DNA of 64,000 nt from assembly GCA_024509875.1 (NCBI GenBank), contig JAMPIV010011350.1, positions 124,001-188,000 of the forward strand, in the 5' to 3' direction. The stretch comes from Oreohelix idahoensis. Lineage: Eukaryota > Mollusca > Gastropoda > Stylommatophora > Oreohelicidae. The notes under the pieces were generated by a model. It searched no databases and had not been told where the DNA came from. It worked only from the letters and a program-made list of their open reading frames with translations. This document shows, piece after piece, positions 22,841 to 34,574 of the stretch. Each line of letters begins with the position of its first letter. The stretch's first letter is position 1. The translations under genes were made by a program, and so were the position numbers.

Positions 22841-25600
22841 TATGTTGGGTACAGGTGACTTGGGCGTCAGGTAGGTGGCTATGACTGGCAAGGTGTAGAT
22901 AATCGATAAAATACTGCAATCTGCTCCTGATTTGCGGCTGTCAATGGGTCTGACAGTGTTGCCGACACACGTTGATGGCAAAGGTGGCATCCTGTCTGGC
23001 TGCAGGTTTATATACTGCTAAGGCTGAGCGTATATACTCCAAGGTGATGGGACCTCACTGGGTCTGATGATATTGCCCGAAGGTTGGAGGGCAAAGGCAA
23101 TTACCCGTTTACACGGACGATGTAGATAAACCAAGAGGTGGTGATGCTTATAAGCAAGCAGTAGATATTTTGCCAATGCAAGGTGCTCCCATTGGGGGTA
23201 CCGAGCACAGGTCGAGGCTGTTGACCACTCTCAAGCGAGGAAAAAATATCCACACTACACGGGGCTATAAGCTCTCAACTGAATAACACGTAAGTAGATA
23301 GCAAAAGATCCTCTTGAGACGACTGGTCAAGAGAATTAGGGAAGTCTGCTTAAATAGCCAGAAAAATTGCCAGGTGCTCGGCCAGCGTTCCTTAGTCCGG
23401 TCGAGATGAAACATAACAGAAGACGTAACACCACCGGAGAGTCATTGGCCGTCTCACGAGACTAGGAAATAGACGTAACGTTAGCACACTGTCACCGTTC
23501 TACCAGCGTCCTACGTTCAGGGCGGAAAACCCCAGGACGGCATGAAATAAAAGACAGAGAAGTTCCCCTGTTTAGACGAAGACTGTGACTCAAAGAACCA
23601 GAAGTTTTGCCGCTTCCCCAAGAATCGCGAGATAAAAAGACGTAGTCAAAATTTGCAGCTAGTTGCACGTGGAAGGGGTGGACTTAGCTTGGCTCTCTCT
23701 CAAGATTGACGGTACCAAAGACAGAATTAAGAGCTGTTAAGAGTAATTTTACAGAAAATTGGGCGTGGACAAGATAGAGAGAAAACCGGCCGCCGACTCA
23801 GATTAAAGGGGCAGACATTTCCAATCAATCCGTCACAGCGCCATCAGAGACAAGTGTGCAGATAATATAAACTTGGTTGGCAGGAACAACTGCAATTGCT
23901 GCAAAGTATATAAAAACGAGGGTTAAAGAGATAAAAGAAATAGAAAGACTTGAATATCTTCTTCTAAGACCAAAAAACAAAAACAAAAAACAAACAAACA
24001 ACAAACACACACAACAAAACAAGCAAACATACAAAGAAACAAAAAAGTTCGGGAGCAAGATTTCCCACAATTAAAGAGCTGTCCGTTAGCTTTAAATGAA
24101 GAACTTAAAGTAAAATCTCCAAATCCTTCAGAAGTGCCCCATTTTAGTGACTGGTTTAGTGGCTTCAAAAACCGCATTTTTATTGCGTTTTTTTTTTTTT
24201 TTTTAGTATATTACTTGTGAGAATGTGCGGGTTTTGAGCATTATGCCCGTAACCATATTTTCCCTGTAAGCCATGTTATTATTATTGCGCGAAATTACAC
24301 AACGCAGTGATTTTTAGGAACACATGTACCGCGTTACCTTGTATAGTAGGAACGACTTTATCTCATTTTTAACATAGTCACAATTACTTTTAACGCTATT
24401 TAAACTCAATTTGTCAACGGTCGTGTTAAGTAGATCATTAAGATAGTTTGAGCTGTTTGCATTAATTTCACTGTTATCTTTGGTCCTTTCATTCACATGG
24501 CCCATCTCACTGTAACAGCTGCTCTCCGGCGATGACTATTGTTAGCCACCGTTTTCTGTGTCTACACAGTTCCAATTGCTTAGCATTCATACCAAGCCGT
24601 ATTTCGTCATGTTACTTTTTCCCTTTACCCCGTGAGATCCAGTCAAGAACAATTATGGCTATACTGGCTAGTTGTTAAATGAGGGTGTGTCACATCCATC
24701 TCCATGTTCTCTATGTACCGAGAGTCTGTGAGGACACAAGGAAAGAATATGACAACTGCTTCTTAAAACAATTTGTAAAAAAGACATCTTTGAGAGACAG
24801 TGCGTGGGCCAGGCAACCTCATCATGTAAAACAAATTACTACAGTAACCACAGCTACAGGCGTCATGCAAGGGCTGCGGATGTAGGGGTAACTCCATGTT
24901 CCATTATATCGTAGAGGGAAAGAATAATAAAGTGGTGATGTACAGACGAGTCAGCATCACGAGCTACACCAACTGCAAGGGGAAGCATATCGATGCAACC
25001 AAACAGTATTATCACCCTGAATACTGGCCTCGCCAACCAAAATAGGACAGACAAATATGTGCCCATGTGGACGAGACAAGCAGGACAGTCGAAACTTTCA
25101 TGGAAGAATGTCGGTTTGACGAGACAGCATGTTGACAGCATAGTCTTCATCAACATATTTGAGGGAGAAACTGTGAGGCGATGACAGAAACCTGAGCGGG
25201 TCGCCAATTTTATTAGAGATATATGTGTTGTATCATGAGAGTCACATAAACCCAGCAACCTGAGAGGATGAAGCTGCATCACACATTGGCGATGCTTGCT
25301 AACGGCACCATCTCAGATTGGAAGGCAAGCAGCTCTTTCAACGAGCAACAGAGAAATGGACATGCAGAAAGGAACACCAGACCCTCAAAAAAGAAGCAGC
25401 TGAGGGCTATCGCCTCAAGGGCGCATCCCCAAAGTTAGGCCACGTTATGTGAAAGCGGACGATAAAAATAAATGTCAGCTGACGTTCACAGTTTCTGCTG
25501 ATTGGCAAGCATTTTCTCTCACTACTGTCCCAAATCTCGCTTTCCATCATTCTTGCTTCTGATCACAATGTTTTTTTAATCGTCTTTAGCTCAGAACGTG
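22841..25600. other. unassigned, possibly intronic
   Basis: No domain, RNA gene or repeat family is recognised in this 2.8 kb. Two loosely similar blocks (22925-22995 and 23050-23115, both with 'tgggtctga...attgcc' and 'ggcaaagg') hint at an old duplication. A-rich and T-rich runs lie at 23970-24030 and 24185-24205. Short frames at 24679-24885, 24863-25282 and 24993-25184 have no motif. If the exon at 25665 belongs to a gene on the plus strand, this stretch is probably its upstream intron. Confidence 0.4.
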
Positions 25601-25664
25601 GTAAATTGAAGTATTCTGCACTTTCTTATTATGCTAACTCATTTTTCTCTCCAATCCCTTGCAG

Positions 25665-25859
25665 GTCGGAGACTACCAGATGCCATTCAGAATTTCCAAC
25701 CACCCGGTCTGTACCTACACAGGTCGCACCAACCGAGTTGTCACCCTCTCAGACTGTGAGGGATACCCCGACCCCACAGAGGTTGTGTTCGACGCTGCTG
25801 GTTGTGAGTGCAGGCTGTGTAACTCTGATTACACGAGCTGTGAAAGTCTGAGCGGCTGA
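25665..25859 (+). CDS. glycoprotein hormone beta-5-like, last exon
   Basis: The only host-gene-like coding segment seen. A pyrimidine-rich tract and CAG (25662-25664) form a good splice acceptor; the exon then reads VGDYQMPFRISNHPVCTY, VVTLSDCEGYPDPTEV, AAGCECRLCNSDYTSCES and stops at 25857-25859, 64 residues. The spacing C...C...CxC-x2-C-x6-C is the C-terminal half of the glycoprotein hormone beta cystine knot. The SNHPxCTY, LSDC and YTSCE blocks fit GPB5, the beta subunit of thyrostimulin, a secreted hormone that pairs with GPA2 and acts on an LGR-type receptor. The upstream exon or exons with the signal peptide were not found here and may lie outside or beyond the repeats. A different CTCK protein is possible but less likely. 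Confidence 0.72.
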   Translation, partial: VGDYQMPFRISNHPVCTYTGRTNRVVTLSDCEGYPDPTEVVFDAAGCECRLCNSDYTSCESLSG

Positions 25860-25999
25860 GGAGGCATGGATTAAACTCGTTCATATCAACGACATCGTAT
25901 GTTTTATTAACAATGAAGTTATGTTGAATTGTTTGAACGAAAAACTGGTGTTTTTCATTGTGATTGTAATTATTCATCTGTGACGAGCCAAGCATGAGA

Positions 26000-26690
26000 C
26001 GTGCTGAACATCTGGTTATATACAACATGATAATTTATTTTTAACAATATTTGTTGTAACAACATCTGGTTATATACAACATGATAACAATTTATTTTTA
26101 ACAATATTTGTTGTAACAACATCTGGTTATATACAACATGATAACAATTTATTTTTAACAATATTTGTTGTAACAACATCTGGTTATATACAACATGATA
26201 ACAATTTATTTTTAACAATATTGTTGTAACAACATCTGGTTATATACAACATGATAATTTATTTTTAACAATATTTGTTGTAACAACATCTGGTTATATA
26301 CAACATGATAACAATTTATTTTTAACAATATTTGTTGTAACAACATCTGGTTATATACAACATGATAACAATTTATTTTTAACAATATTTGTTGTAACAA
26401 CATCTGGTTATATACAACATGATAACAATTTATTTTTAACAATATTGTTGTAACAACATCTGGTTATATACAACATGATAACAGTTTATTTTTAACAATA
26501 TTGTTGTAACAACATCTGGTTATATACAACATGATAACAATTTATTTTTAACAATATTGTTGAAACAACATCTGGTTATATAGAACATTATAACAATTTA
26601 TTTTTAACAATATTGTTGTAACATCTGGTTATATACAATCTTTATAACAATATATTGTTAACAATATTGTTGTAACAACATTTATTTGTA
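26000..26690. repeat. ~59-bp palindrome-rich satellite
   Basis: About 11 copies, most nearly identical, of a unit with AACATCTGGTTATATACAAC, ATGATAACAATTTATTTTTA and ACAATATTTGTTGT. Each unit holds two small palindromes, TTGTTGTAACAACA and AACAATATTGTT. Copies fall into length classes: with or without 'acaa' before 'tttattttt', and 'atatttg' or 'atattg'. The array starts about 140 bp after the stop codon of the hormone-like exon. Confidence 0.95.
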
Positions 26691-26799
26691 AAAATCTTCA
26701 TCACCCTTCAACTCTCAAAGCCTGTCTTACCCTGGAGATTCCATCACAAGGACTGCCTATCTATAGATTTCCTCAGTGTGTGTCCGAGCCATCTCCAGC

Positions 26800-26925
26800 G
26801 TTAACAATTCTGTTACAAAAATTTCTCCTCTTCTCGAAATTGGTCATACATTTTACATGAGTAAATTTTTTCACCTTTAATTTTTGTTTACGAATATTCT
26901 GCCAAGCAATTATAATCTCGGCTGG
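26800..26925 (+). repeat. dispersed repeat R7, copy 2
   Basis: Second copy of the sequence at 21165-21300. The 900 bp to the right (26926-27840) hold nothing recognised apart from short frames without motifs. Confidence 0.75.
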
Positions 26926-27844
26926 GTGTTTCTTCTCCCCCATAGCATAGGCCTTCAACAAACATGCCAAGACTTCCTGTCTCGTGCCATAAGGTCAAGG
27001 TTTGTCCATGACGTTTTTATGCCCTTCATGTCTATCTCTAGTTCTCTTCTCCACGTTGTGTTTGGTCTCCGTCCACCTCTATTACTCTGTGAATTCTAGA
27101 ACAAGGAATACCGTGTAAAGCTATCAACAGGTTTCTTCAATGGTTGGCTTATCCGTCTCCAGCGCCTCCTTCTAATCTGTTGTTCCACTAGACCTGTTTC
27201 GTTCTTGTCATCAGTTTCACATCATTTCTAAGCATACTGAACTTGTAAAATAAACATGATTTTTCCATTGTGACACTAACCTTTCTACAGTGATTTACGA
27301 CGGCGACTACGTTTTCAGTTTACGACTCGCATCATTTTCATTTATTTGTGAGTGTGTAGTTAACTTAATTCTCACGTTCCTTTCTCGGCACTTTTCGCTT
27401 GTCTTTCTCTGGCGAAGACATTGTGTTCGTAACGTTGGTAATTTCTTCATCATTTGTCCTAGTAAAACTTACACTTTTTTCATCTTCCGTCCCACTATTT
27501 GTAAAATACAATTCTTTACTCAAGTACTTCTTAATCAGGATTGCGCGGCCCGACTTCTGGGGATGCGAGACAAGCCAGTTATTACCTGAGATGAATCATC
27601 ATAAATACAATATAATACACATAACTCACATGTTGTTGTGCTTCTTCTTACACTCTCAGACTACTTGAATATTTTCAAAGAAAGCAGTAATGAAATATTT
27701 TGTCAGAACCAGAGGGTCCTTATGATGTCACACTCGTCCCCGATCTCATGGGTAGTGAAATCGGATGCCTAGCCTTTTCGGATAAGGGTAATAAAATAGG
27801 AGGTCCCGCGTGCAGGTTGCTCACGTTAACAATCTCTCGGTAGT

Positions 27845-28085
27845 TGAAAATCGTAAAGAGTAGGCCATATGGCCGCTGCCCTGGCAAAATTTAAAAATTA
27901 GGAAACCTACCCACCACAAAAAATATTTATAGAATGTATGATTCCTGTATACACACATTGGGATCCTCGCCGGTGCTACGGAGTTCGTGCACTGTGCTGA
28001 GATCCTCCTTGTGTGATCTAAGGGAGAAGATCGGAGCACTGATGGAGTTGTCCCTGTGCAATGAAGATGGTCCTTAAAACCCCCT
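27845..28085 (+). repeat. dispersed repeat R4, copy 1
   Basis: Matches 43855-44000 (CGGTGCTACGGA, 'gtgctgagatcctcctt', 'gtgcaatgaag') and in part 30645-30710 ('aatatttatagaatgt...gattcct'). It appears to belong to one old repeat family seen in pieces between 27.8 and 44 kb. Confidence 0.7.
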
Positions 28086-29065
28086 CTCCCTCCCCCAACA
28101 CAAAAAAAAAAGCAATGGTCAGTTTGAGGCTTTTTGTATCTCCATAGAGTTTTTCCAAGAATAGTACTGATGACGGCCATATTTGCTTTCTCTATTGCTC
28201 AAATGTTGGGCATCTTTGAAGCAGATGTTCAGCAGTCATTTGATCAGTGCGCCATTTACACTCATGGGTAGTTCATATCTTTAGTTTGTTGAATAGATGG
28301 TATCCCAATCTGTTTTGACCACCACTTCTCTTCTGCTGAGCTGGTAATATGCAATACTGTGTGTGTGTGTGTGTGTGGCTTGGATGCTCTGCATCCCATT
28401 TCTTCTTGTATCTGATTCTGATAAAACTCTTTGTTTATTCGACAGTTATGCTTGTATCAGGCAGAGGTAGCTTTCCGCCTTTGTTTGTCAATCTGTCAGC
28501 CTCTCCATTACCAGGGATGTTACAATGAGGCTGGGTCACAGCTCTTTTGAATAGCTGACATATTTGGTGGAGTAATACTCCTAAGTGATCCAGGTCTGCA
28601 TTATTTTGGGTCTTCAGCATTCCAATTCCCGACAGTGCATCTGTGAAGAAAGCAACGTGTCTCTCAGTGCTTTCCTCTGTCATTAGAACGTCTGCTACAG
28701 TTTTCAAGGCCTCTGTCTCTGCTCTGACGTTACTTGAGAATTTTCCTGTTGCCACTGACAGCCTTTTTTATATACTAGTGCTTAAGATCAAAAGAACACC
28801 TCCACCTTCATCTTCTATTGCATTTGTTCCTGATCCAACTGGGTATGCATGGGTCCAGGTGTTGCGTGGGTAATGTTTCTCTATGTATTTTGTCGTTATA
28901 GCTTGTCTCTCTGTTGCAGTCTGGCTCTTTTTTCTCTCAATTCCAGGAATCTTTTCTGTCATTTCAGGGAAAAGATGTTGTTTCCAAACTGGGAGCTTGT
29001 ATGCAGCGTAGATGGTTTGGTTTTTGATACAGCATTTGTGGGGAAATGCCCTCATCTTTGTTGTG
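28086..29065 (-). pseudogene. decayed LINE RNase H and C-terminus
   Basis: Read on the minus strand, the pieces are in the order expected for a Jockey-like LINE 3' end related to LINE-B. First comes an RNase H start (YIEKHYPRNTWTHAYPVGSG, where the first catalytic Asp of the usual YTDGS motif is gone). Then come ATGKFSSNVRAETEALKTV, VAFFTDALSGIGML and HCNIPGNGEADRLT, and finally the zinc-tail region TAEHLLQRCPTFEQ with WPSSVLFLEKLYGDTKSL. There are stops and frameshifts between blocks. The RT and endonuclease are missing. An old, dead copy. Confidence 0.85.
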
Positions 29066-29189
29066 GTTAATTCTACAAAATTGCTTTTGCACAAAATAGA
29101 ACGTGATATCAATGAATATTATGTACTTGATACATTAATGAATTCATAAACGTTTTGAATATTAGTACAATGCTGCCAGCATGCATAAA

Positions 29190-29410
29190 ACAAGAACTGA
29201 AGTTGAAAATCGCAACCAAGATGAAATGGGTTCAATTTCCATCGCAGACTGAAAAAGACAACAGGAGGTGGACACTTAGGAGTCATGACTCAAGTGGACA
29301 TCGCCCCCTCAGAGTGTAAAGATGATACACGACCAAAGCACTTGTGAAACGGGGAAATCTTCTGATGATCAGACTCTGTCCTGTAGTAACGCTCTATATA
29401 GTTTCCTATC
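29190..29410 (+). repeat. dispersed repeat R6, copy 1
   Basis: Matches 38850-39055 in the same orientation: GAAATGGGTTCA, 'aagacaacaggagg', GGAGTCATGAC, TTCTGATGATCAGA and 'gtttcctatc'. About 29410-30410 beyond it is AT-rich with no recognised gene or repeat. Confidence 0.75.
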
Positions 29411-30414
29411 TAGGTACGTTATATTAAAAAAAAATTATTCTCACTTTATTTACAGCTGTATGAAATGAGGCTGGAAATTACTCATAAAAAGAACTCATAA
29501 TTCATGAGCCTCTAACGACCAATTTCTATTTTTCCGGGCACACTACATGAGCTAAACTTATCAATATAAATAGATAGCTTTGTATTAATTTCATGTAAAA
29601 AGATATATTTTAATCTCTTCGCATTTCTGGAATATTTTTGCGAGCTAGAAAATAAATGAGTGCGAGGCCTCTTAAGATACTGTAAAGGTTTGTGTGATCC
29701 CTAAAGGGTTAATAAACATTGCTTTACGCTGTTATGTTGATAGCTTTAGATGTGTGCTTGATCACCAAGAGCTAACGTTCAGTGATAGTGGATCAAAGAC
29801 AGACATGTTCTTTACGTCATGATATTATGTGTTACATAATGAAAGCAGCGGCCATCAGCTATTTACACAAAACTAGAAGAAAAAAATAACGAGAATAAAA
29901 AAAAAAATAACAGATAGTAACTTTAACGTTGGAACCGAAATCGGATAAGGCCGTGGGTTGGGGGAGGGAGGAGAAAAAAAATAACGCCGAAGAACGCTGA
30001 ATTGTGAAAAGTACTCACCAGCTATAGTAAACAATTTCCAATTCCATTTTTATGGGATTCGAGAGAGGAATCGATTACTAGGTGACTCCCTGACATCGGA
30101 ACTTAATTGCGACGTCATAACACTATCTGAGAAGAAGCGATTACTGAAATTACTCGGATCGTCTGGGATAGAACGGCAGGGGAGCTTTGAAAAAGGGCAT
30201 TAATTGGGACATCGGAACCTTTCTCGTTACTGCACAGCGCGTGTGTCCAAATTTAAAGTCACTTTAAGCGGAGACGGCACTTGGTGGTTGCAAGCAGATC
30301 GGCTACACCGGGCGCTGTCTTGGGTGGGGGCGCCGAATTATATATTTTTTAATATATTATTTTTAATAAAAAATTTAAAAGAACAATTGAAACTGATTTT
30401 TTTTTTTCGGAGTT

Positions 30415-30645
30415 AAGTATTCTAAAGTACTTCATGTTCTTTCTTTCTTTGAAGTAATGGTATTTTGACATAACATTCTAAAGTACTTCATGTTCCTTCT
30501 TTCTTTGAAGTAATGGTATTTTGACATAACATTCTAAAGTACTTCATGTTCGTTTTTTCTTTGAAGTAATGGTATTTTGACATAACATTCTAAAGTACTT
30601 CATGTTCTTTCTTTCTTTGAAGTAATGATATTTTGACATGTTTAC
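30415..30645. repeat. 56-bp tandem repeat, four copies
   Basis: Four copies of ATTCTAAAGTACTTCATGTT, CTTTCTTTCTTTGAAGTAAT, GGTATTTTGACATAAC, with one or two changes each. It runs directly into the dispersed repeat at 30655. Confidence 0.95.
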
Positions 30646-30654
30646 AAATTAGAA

Positions 30655-31335
30655 ACCTATCCGCTACATAAATATTTATAGAATGTGGGATTCCTATATA
30701 CACAATGTTAAAGGATTTAAGTGCCCAAATTATCTGCGTTGTCTAGGGATCTCTTGTTTGGTCTCAGCTTTTATAATGTACATTAGTAGATTCCCATAGT
30801 AACGGGTCATTCAAAATATGTAGTACCAATGTATAAAATTTCTAATTTAATTCTTGAATAAAGTTCAATTGGCAAAATTGAACCAACTTTATATGTTGAA
30901 ATGACGCTTCATTTTGATGACTTGTAACTTATACAATTTGACATACGACAGTTTCTTCAAGAACTTCACTCTATATATACATATGTTCAATCATTTAAAA
31001 GTAGTCATTCGTTCCAATTTTTCATCTATTCAGTTCCATTTAATGCAACACGTAATATACTTCTGAATCAACAATTTCTGCTCCAGTGTATTCATATATC
31101 TCGATCAGTTGCTCCTGATATCTTTTATTAATTTTTACTTTCCTCTTAATTTACTTTATCGGCACATTTGTAAGGTTAAAGACCCTGTTCATTGGACTAG
31201 GCAGCACATGTAGTCTATAAATCATATATTTTCACGTGTCGGGGAACTGGCGTTCCGAAAATATTTTTTCTTACAGTTGTGGAATTCCTACAGCCCCTAA
31301 AAATATTCTATATACGAACGTATTATTTATTTAAT
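30655..31335 (+). repeat. dispersed repeat R2, copy 1
   Basis: Matches 41020-41645 in the same orientation over its length, with roughly one change per ten bases or fewer: 'tttggtctcagct', AGTAGATTCCCATAGTAACG, 'gacagtttcttcaagaactt', GACCCTGTTCATTGGACTAG and 'cttattggagctcacat'. No coding capacity is seen. Confidence 0.85.
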
Positions 31336-31389
31336 ACACTTACCTTATTGGAGCTCACATATGTCTGTAGTGGTGTTGATGGTATTGTA

Positions 31390-32940
31390 TGATGATGATA
31401 TTACTAAATGTAATTGTATGAGGCCAGCTGTGAAGGCTCCTGAGATAAAATGTAGTTGTGAATTGTCAGAAGGCCTTTCTTGCTACCACTACGACCTCAC
31501 ACTTAATTTTTTTAATGAATGTGGCTACGTAAAGTGTCTAGGGTTATGATATGTAGTGTGGTGTAATAGGTTATAGATATACCCACAGATATTTAACAAG
31601 ACTAATAATATTAATAAATGTTAAAATACACTGAACTAACTCACGTGTGTAAAATTTTTTGATAGAATTATATTACATTTATTTTGTTCTGGATCAATTT
31701 TTTAGGTTGACCAGAACTTAAAAGGATTTAGAGATTATGAAAGAAATGCATGGAATATTATATCATAATGCAATAGTGTACATATATATGTACTATACTA
31801 GTTAGTTTTATTAAAATGTTCTAGTAGTCATCTACTTGGGAGGATAGTTACTGTTTGTGCTGTTGGGGTGGCCTCATCACACCTGTCTATATTGAATACA
31901 CAGTGTCCAGAAAATGGTGGGAATTTTTATGAGGGTATTAGTCACTACAAATCGTTGGTGAATGTCCAGCAGACCAGAGGCTCAATCATCCTGTCGTTGT
32001 AGCTCTGGTGCTGAAATCAGGTGGTCCCACCTCTCCGTGCTGGCGGGCAATAATGGTGGTCTCTGTCACAAGTACTGCACAGATACACTCGAGTAAAGTC
32101 ACCAACTGAATAGACACTGCTTGGTTGACAACAGAAACTCGCAGCTCTGCAATCAAAGTATGGGCCATGTGTCAAAATCTATTCTCTACCCACGTCTGGA
32201 CACAACACTGACACAACAACCACATCATACAGACAGGTCAGATCTCTCTGACCAAACAGCACATTTACCATGGTGGTTTTACATCAGATAGATCCTCCCA
32301 GACTATAGATTCTGAAAAATATTTATTAGTTTTCTGCTCTAAAAGAGGATAGGTAATATGTTTCAATTATTCTCAACACTTGATCTGTCTTGCATAATCC
32401 TTGCTGGAGTTTATGTACATTGTTGGTCCCTAGACCCTGACTAGGGCGGGGGGTCTAGAGCAAATCCCTACTTGTTTGTAAGGCTAGATTTCGATATGGC
32501 AGTATCAAATCACTCGAACATGAAACAATATTCAAAATATATAAGGAAATAATTTCAATCTTACCAGATTATGAATAAATAACACAGAATTGCTAGCAAA
32601 ACTCAGCTGAGCTGCTGGCTATAGTATGGCGTCCCTAAATTTATTACACTTTCTTTCATATGGAAATCACCACACTTTAAAATCTGTGTCTATCACTGAA
32701 CAACTATTGAAGAATGGCCCCACTTTCGCGTCTGAGCGCTAATGATATGATTGTCTGTGGCCAATCACTGCCTAGGTTTATTTTAAATTCAAATTTCCTA
32801 CCATAAAGTCATTTCAGTCATGCTTCAGTCAAGTATGGATGGTTATCTGTTAGTCTGTCCGTCTCTACTTGTGTTTCTACAAAATGTACTTGATTTTTGA
32901 ACCAACCTTTCTCTCCCCTCCAAAATTTTGTCGTTAAAAG
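31390..32940 (-). repeat. dispersed repeat R1, copy 2 (inverted)
   Basis: The inverted partner of 10300-11860. It keeps the same landmarks in reverse order, including 'taccactacgacctcaca' at 31480 and GATATGGCAGTATCAAA at 32491. About 32940-33610 to the right has no recognised content. Confidence 0.85.
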
Positions 32941-33614
32941 TTATATTTAGACACAGCTACCACCCAAAAACCCTCTCCTCCATACTAAGTAAATTTGAAC
33001 ACCTGCGTTTCGAGGTCGTGTTTTTTTTGTGCAATTAGCGACACTTTTAGATTCAATACAGTCTGTCGATGATGTGAACAACACTGTCTTTTGTCATTAT
33101 CTTCACTATTATCTATCCGTCTGTAAAATTAAGAACATATTAGTTCACTGCTCAGAATAGGCCATCCGGCCAGCTAATTTTTATATTCCTAACATTAATA
33201 TTAAGAAAAAAGTACTTTTTAAATTTTTGTAATATTCCTAACATCTGCGTTTAGCCGCTGAATTCAAATCAAGGGCTTGGTATCGCGCAAAAGCGTCCAA
33301 TAAATGACTGTGGCGTAACATATCTATGGTCCCTTCTGTCGAGTTGCTTACTTTTTATGTCAACTTGGGAAACGTGACTTTTCTCCGTTTCCCCCCCAAT
33401 TGCGTCTCCTTAGCCTTTCTAGTCTCACGCAATCTTTCCAGTCATATTTTTTCCTTTTTTGATCCGCCGTTCCCCTCCTGTTTAGCAAGTCAATTATTAT
33501 GGAGGATGATGACCCGCGGTCTAGGCGATCATGTACTATTCGCAGCCTACGCATTATGTTTTTATCCTTAAATGTTATCTTTGGAGGGATTTTACCGTTG
33601 TATCTCTGTCAATT

Positions 33615-33745
33615 TCACTACAATGTCCACAGTAATTACACACTGTATAAAGACTTAACAGCCACAAACATGAAACACAGCCAGACGCTCGCAGCGTCAC
33701 ACATACTCTGGGCTCCCTTTTATCGCGATTAATTTCACAGCATAA
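33615..33745 (+). repeat. dispersed repeat R3, copy 1
   Basis: Matches 41645-41740: GTCCACAGTAATTACACACT, 'gccacaaac', 'gaaacacagccagacgct', GCAGCGTCACACATACTC. 'tcgcgattaatttcaca' after it recurs at 43830, on the far side of the Tigger element, so the Tigger split the second copy. Confidence 0.75.
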
Positions 33746-33990
33746 TTTCTTCTCAGCTGTAGTTAACTTCCTACTAACTTCTAGGCATAGATGTAGGATA
33801 TCGTCGATCAATCGCATCAAACATCCGCCAATCCCATGTTGAGATGCGTCTGTCCTGAGAAAATGGTTTGTTGACATTAGGTAACACCAAAATAGGATGG
33901 TGAGCAAAGAGCATTTTAATTTTGGTTAACGCTTGCTGATATTGATCAGACCAAATTACTTTAAGTGGTGCACCTTTGCAAGTCAACGAT
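33690..33990 (-). pseudogene. Ty3/Gypsy-like RT-RNase H fragment
   Basis: Two overlapping minus-strand frames give the joint between reverse transcriptase and RNase H of a Ty3/Gypsy-type Pol. The first has LTCKGAPLKVIWSDQYQQAL and MLFAHHPILVLPNV (the RT tether). A one-base shift then leads to LRTDASQHGIGGCLM (the RNase H entry motif with its Asp) and EVSRKLTTAEKK. The rest of RNase H, the RT palm, protease and integrase are absent. It lies downstream, on the same strand, of the Gag-like region at 34199-36387 and may be part of the same decayed element. Confidence 0.8.
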
Positions 33991-34198
33991 GAAAGAGGAC
34001 CAGAGATAGAAGCAAAGTGTATGATGAAGTCATAATTAAATTAATAAGTATTAAGACTAGTAAAGTAAGAGATGACGAAAGTATCAGTAGAAGTAACAGC
34101 TTGAAAGAAAAGAAATGGTGATATAGTTTCAGCTTAAGACGGATAGCAAATAGCTTACTACAGAAAATCATATCGTGGTGCAAAACATCTGGTAGATG

Positions 34199-34564
34199 TT
34201 AAAATGCACACAATAACACAACTACAAAAGTGTGTGGTGTAGAGTTTTGCACTAATTGCATGTTCAAGAAATGGTGCGCAAAAGAAGACCTATTTTTGAA
34301 TTTTACAGCTCTGCGCGCGTCATAATAATGAGCAAAACGATCAAATGCGAGGTTATGATTTGAATGTTTTAGACCAGAGATGCGAACAACTTTCACATCA
34401 CCAATATGTTGAAAAAATTTTCTAAGTTCATACCAAGTTGTACTAGATGGCATGTTGCGCACCAGGACAGTGCGATCCAGTGAAATATGATCTTGGCAAG
34501 ATCGTAACTGAGCCCGAGAATCATTTAATTTATCATGTGTCACACGAGCTAAGCGCGAAGAAGT
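34199..34564 (-). pseudogene. RRM-like segment of Gag-like region
   Basis: A minus-strand frame (Met at 34543, open further upstream) with an RNA-recognition-motif pattern: RTVLVRNMPSSTTWYELRKF (RNP2-like and helix 1), IGDVKVVRI, then NLAFDRFAHYYDARRAV (RNP1-like and helix 2). It continues in frame the sequence at 35099 upward once the 514-bp insertion at 34575-35088 is left out. An RRM in a Gag-like protein would bind RNA; this role is an inference from the fold pattern alone. Confidence 0.6.
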
Positions 34565-34574
34565 AGTCTTCTTA

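Noticed and set aside
25606..25851. An 81-codon plus-strand frame starting upstream of the exon at 25665
   Set aside because: It crosses the splice acceptor and reads the exon in the wrong frame; the cystine-knot frame is the other one.
25741..26028. Minus-strand frame of 95 codons over the hormone-like exon
   Set aside because: Antisense to a better-supported exon with a splice acceptor and cystine-knot pattern.
33326..33732. Plus-strand frames of 81 and 77 codons
   Set aside because: No motif; they overlap a dispersed repeat and unassigned DNA.
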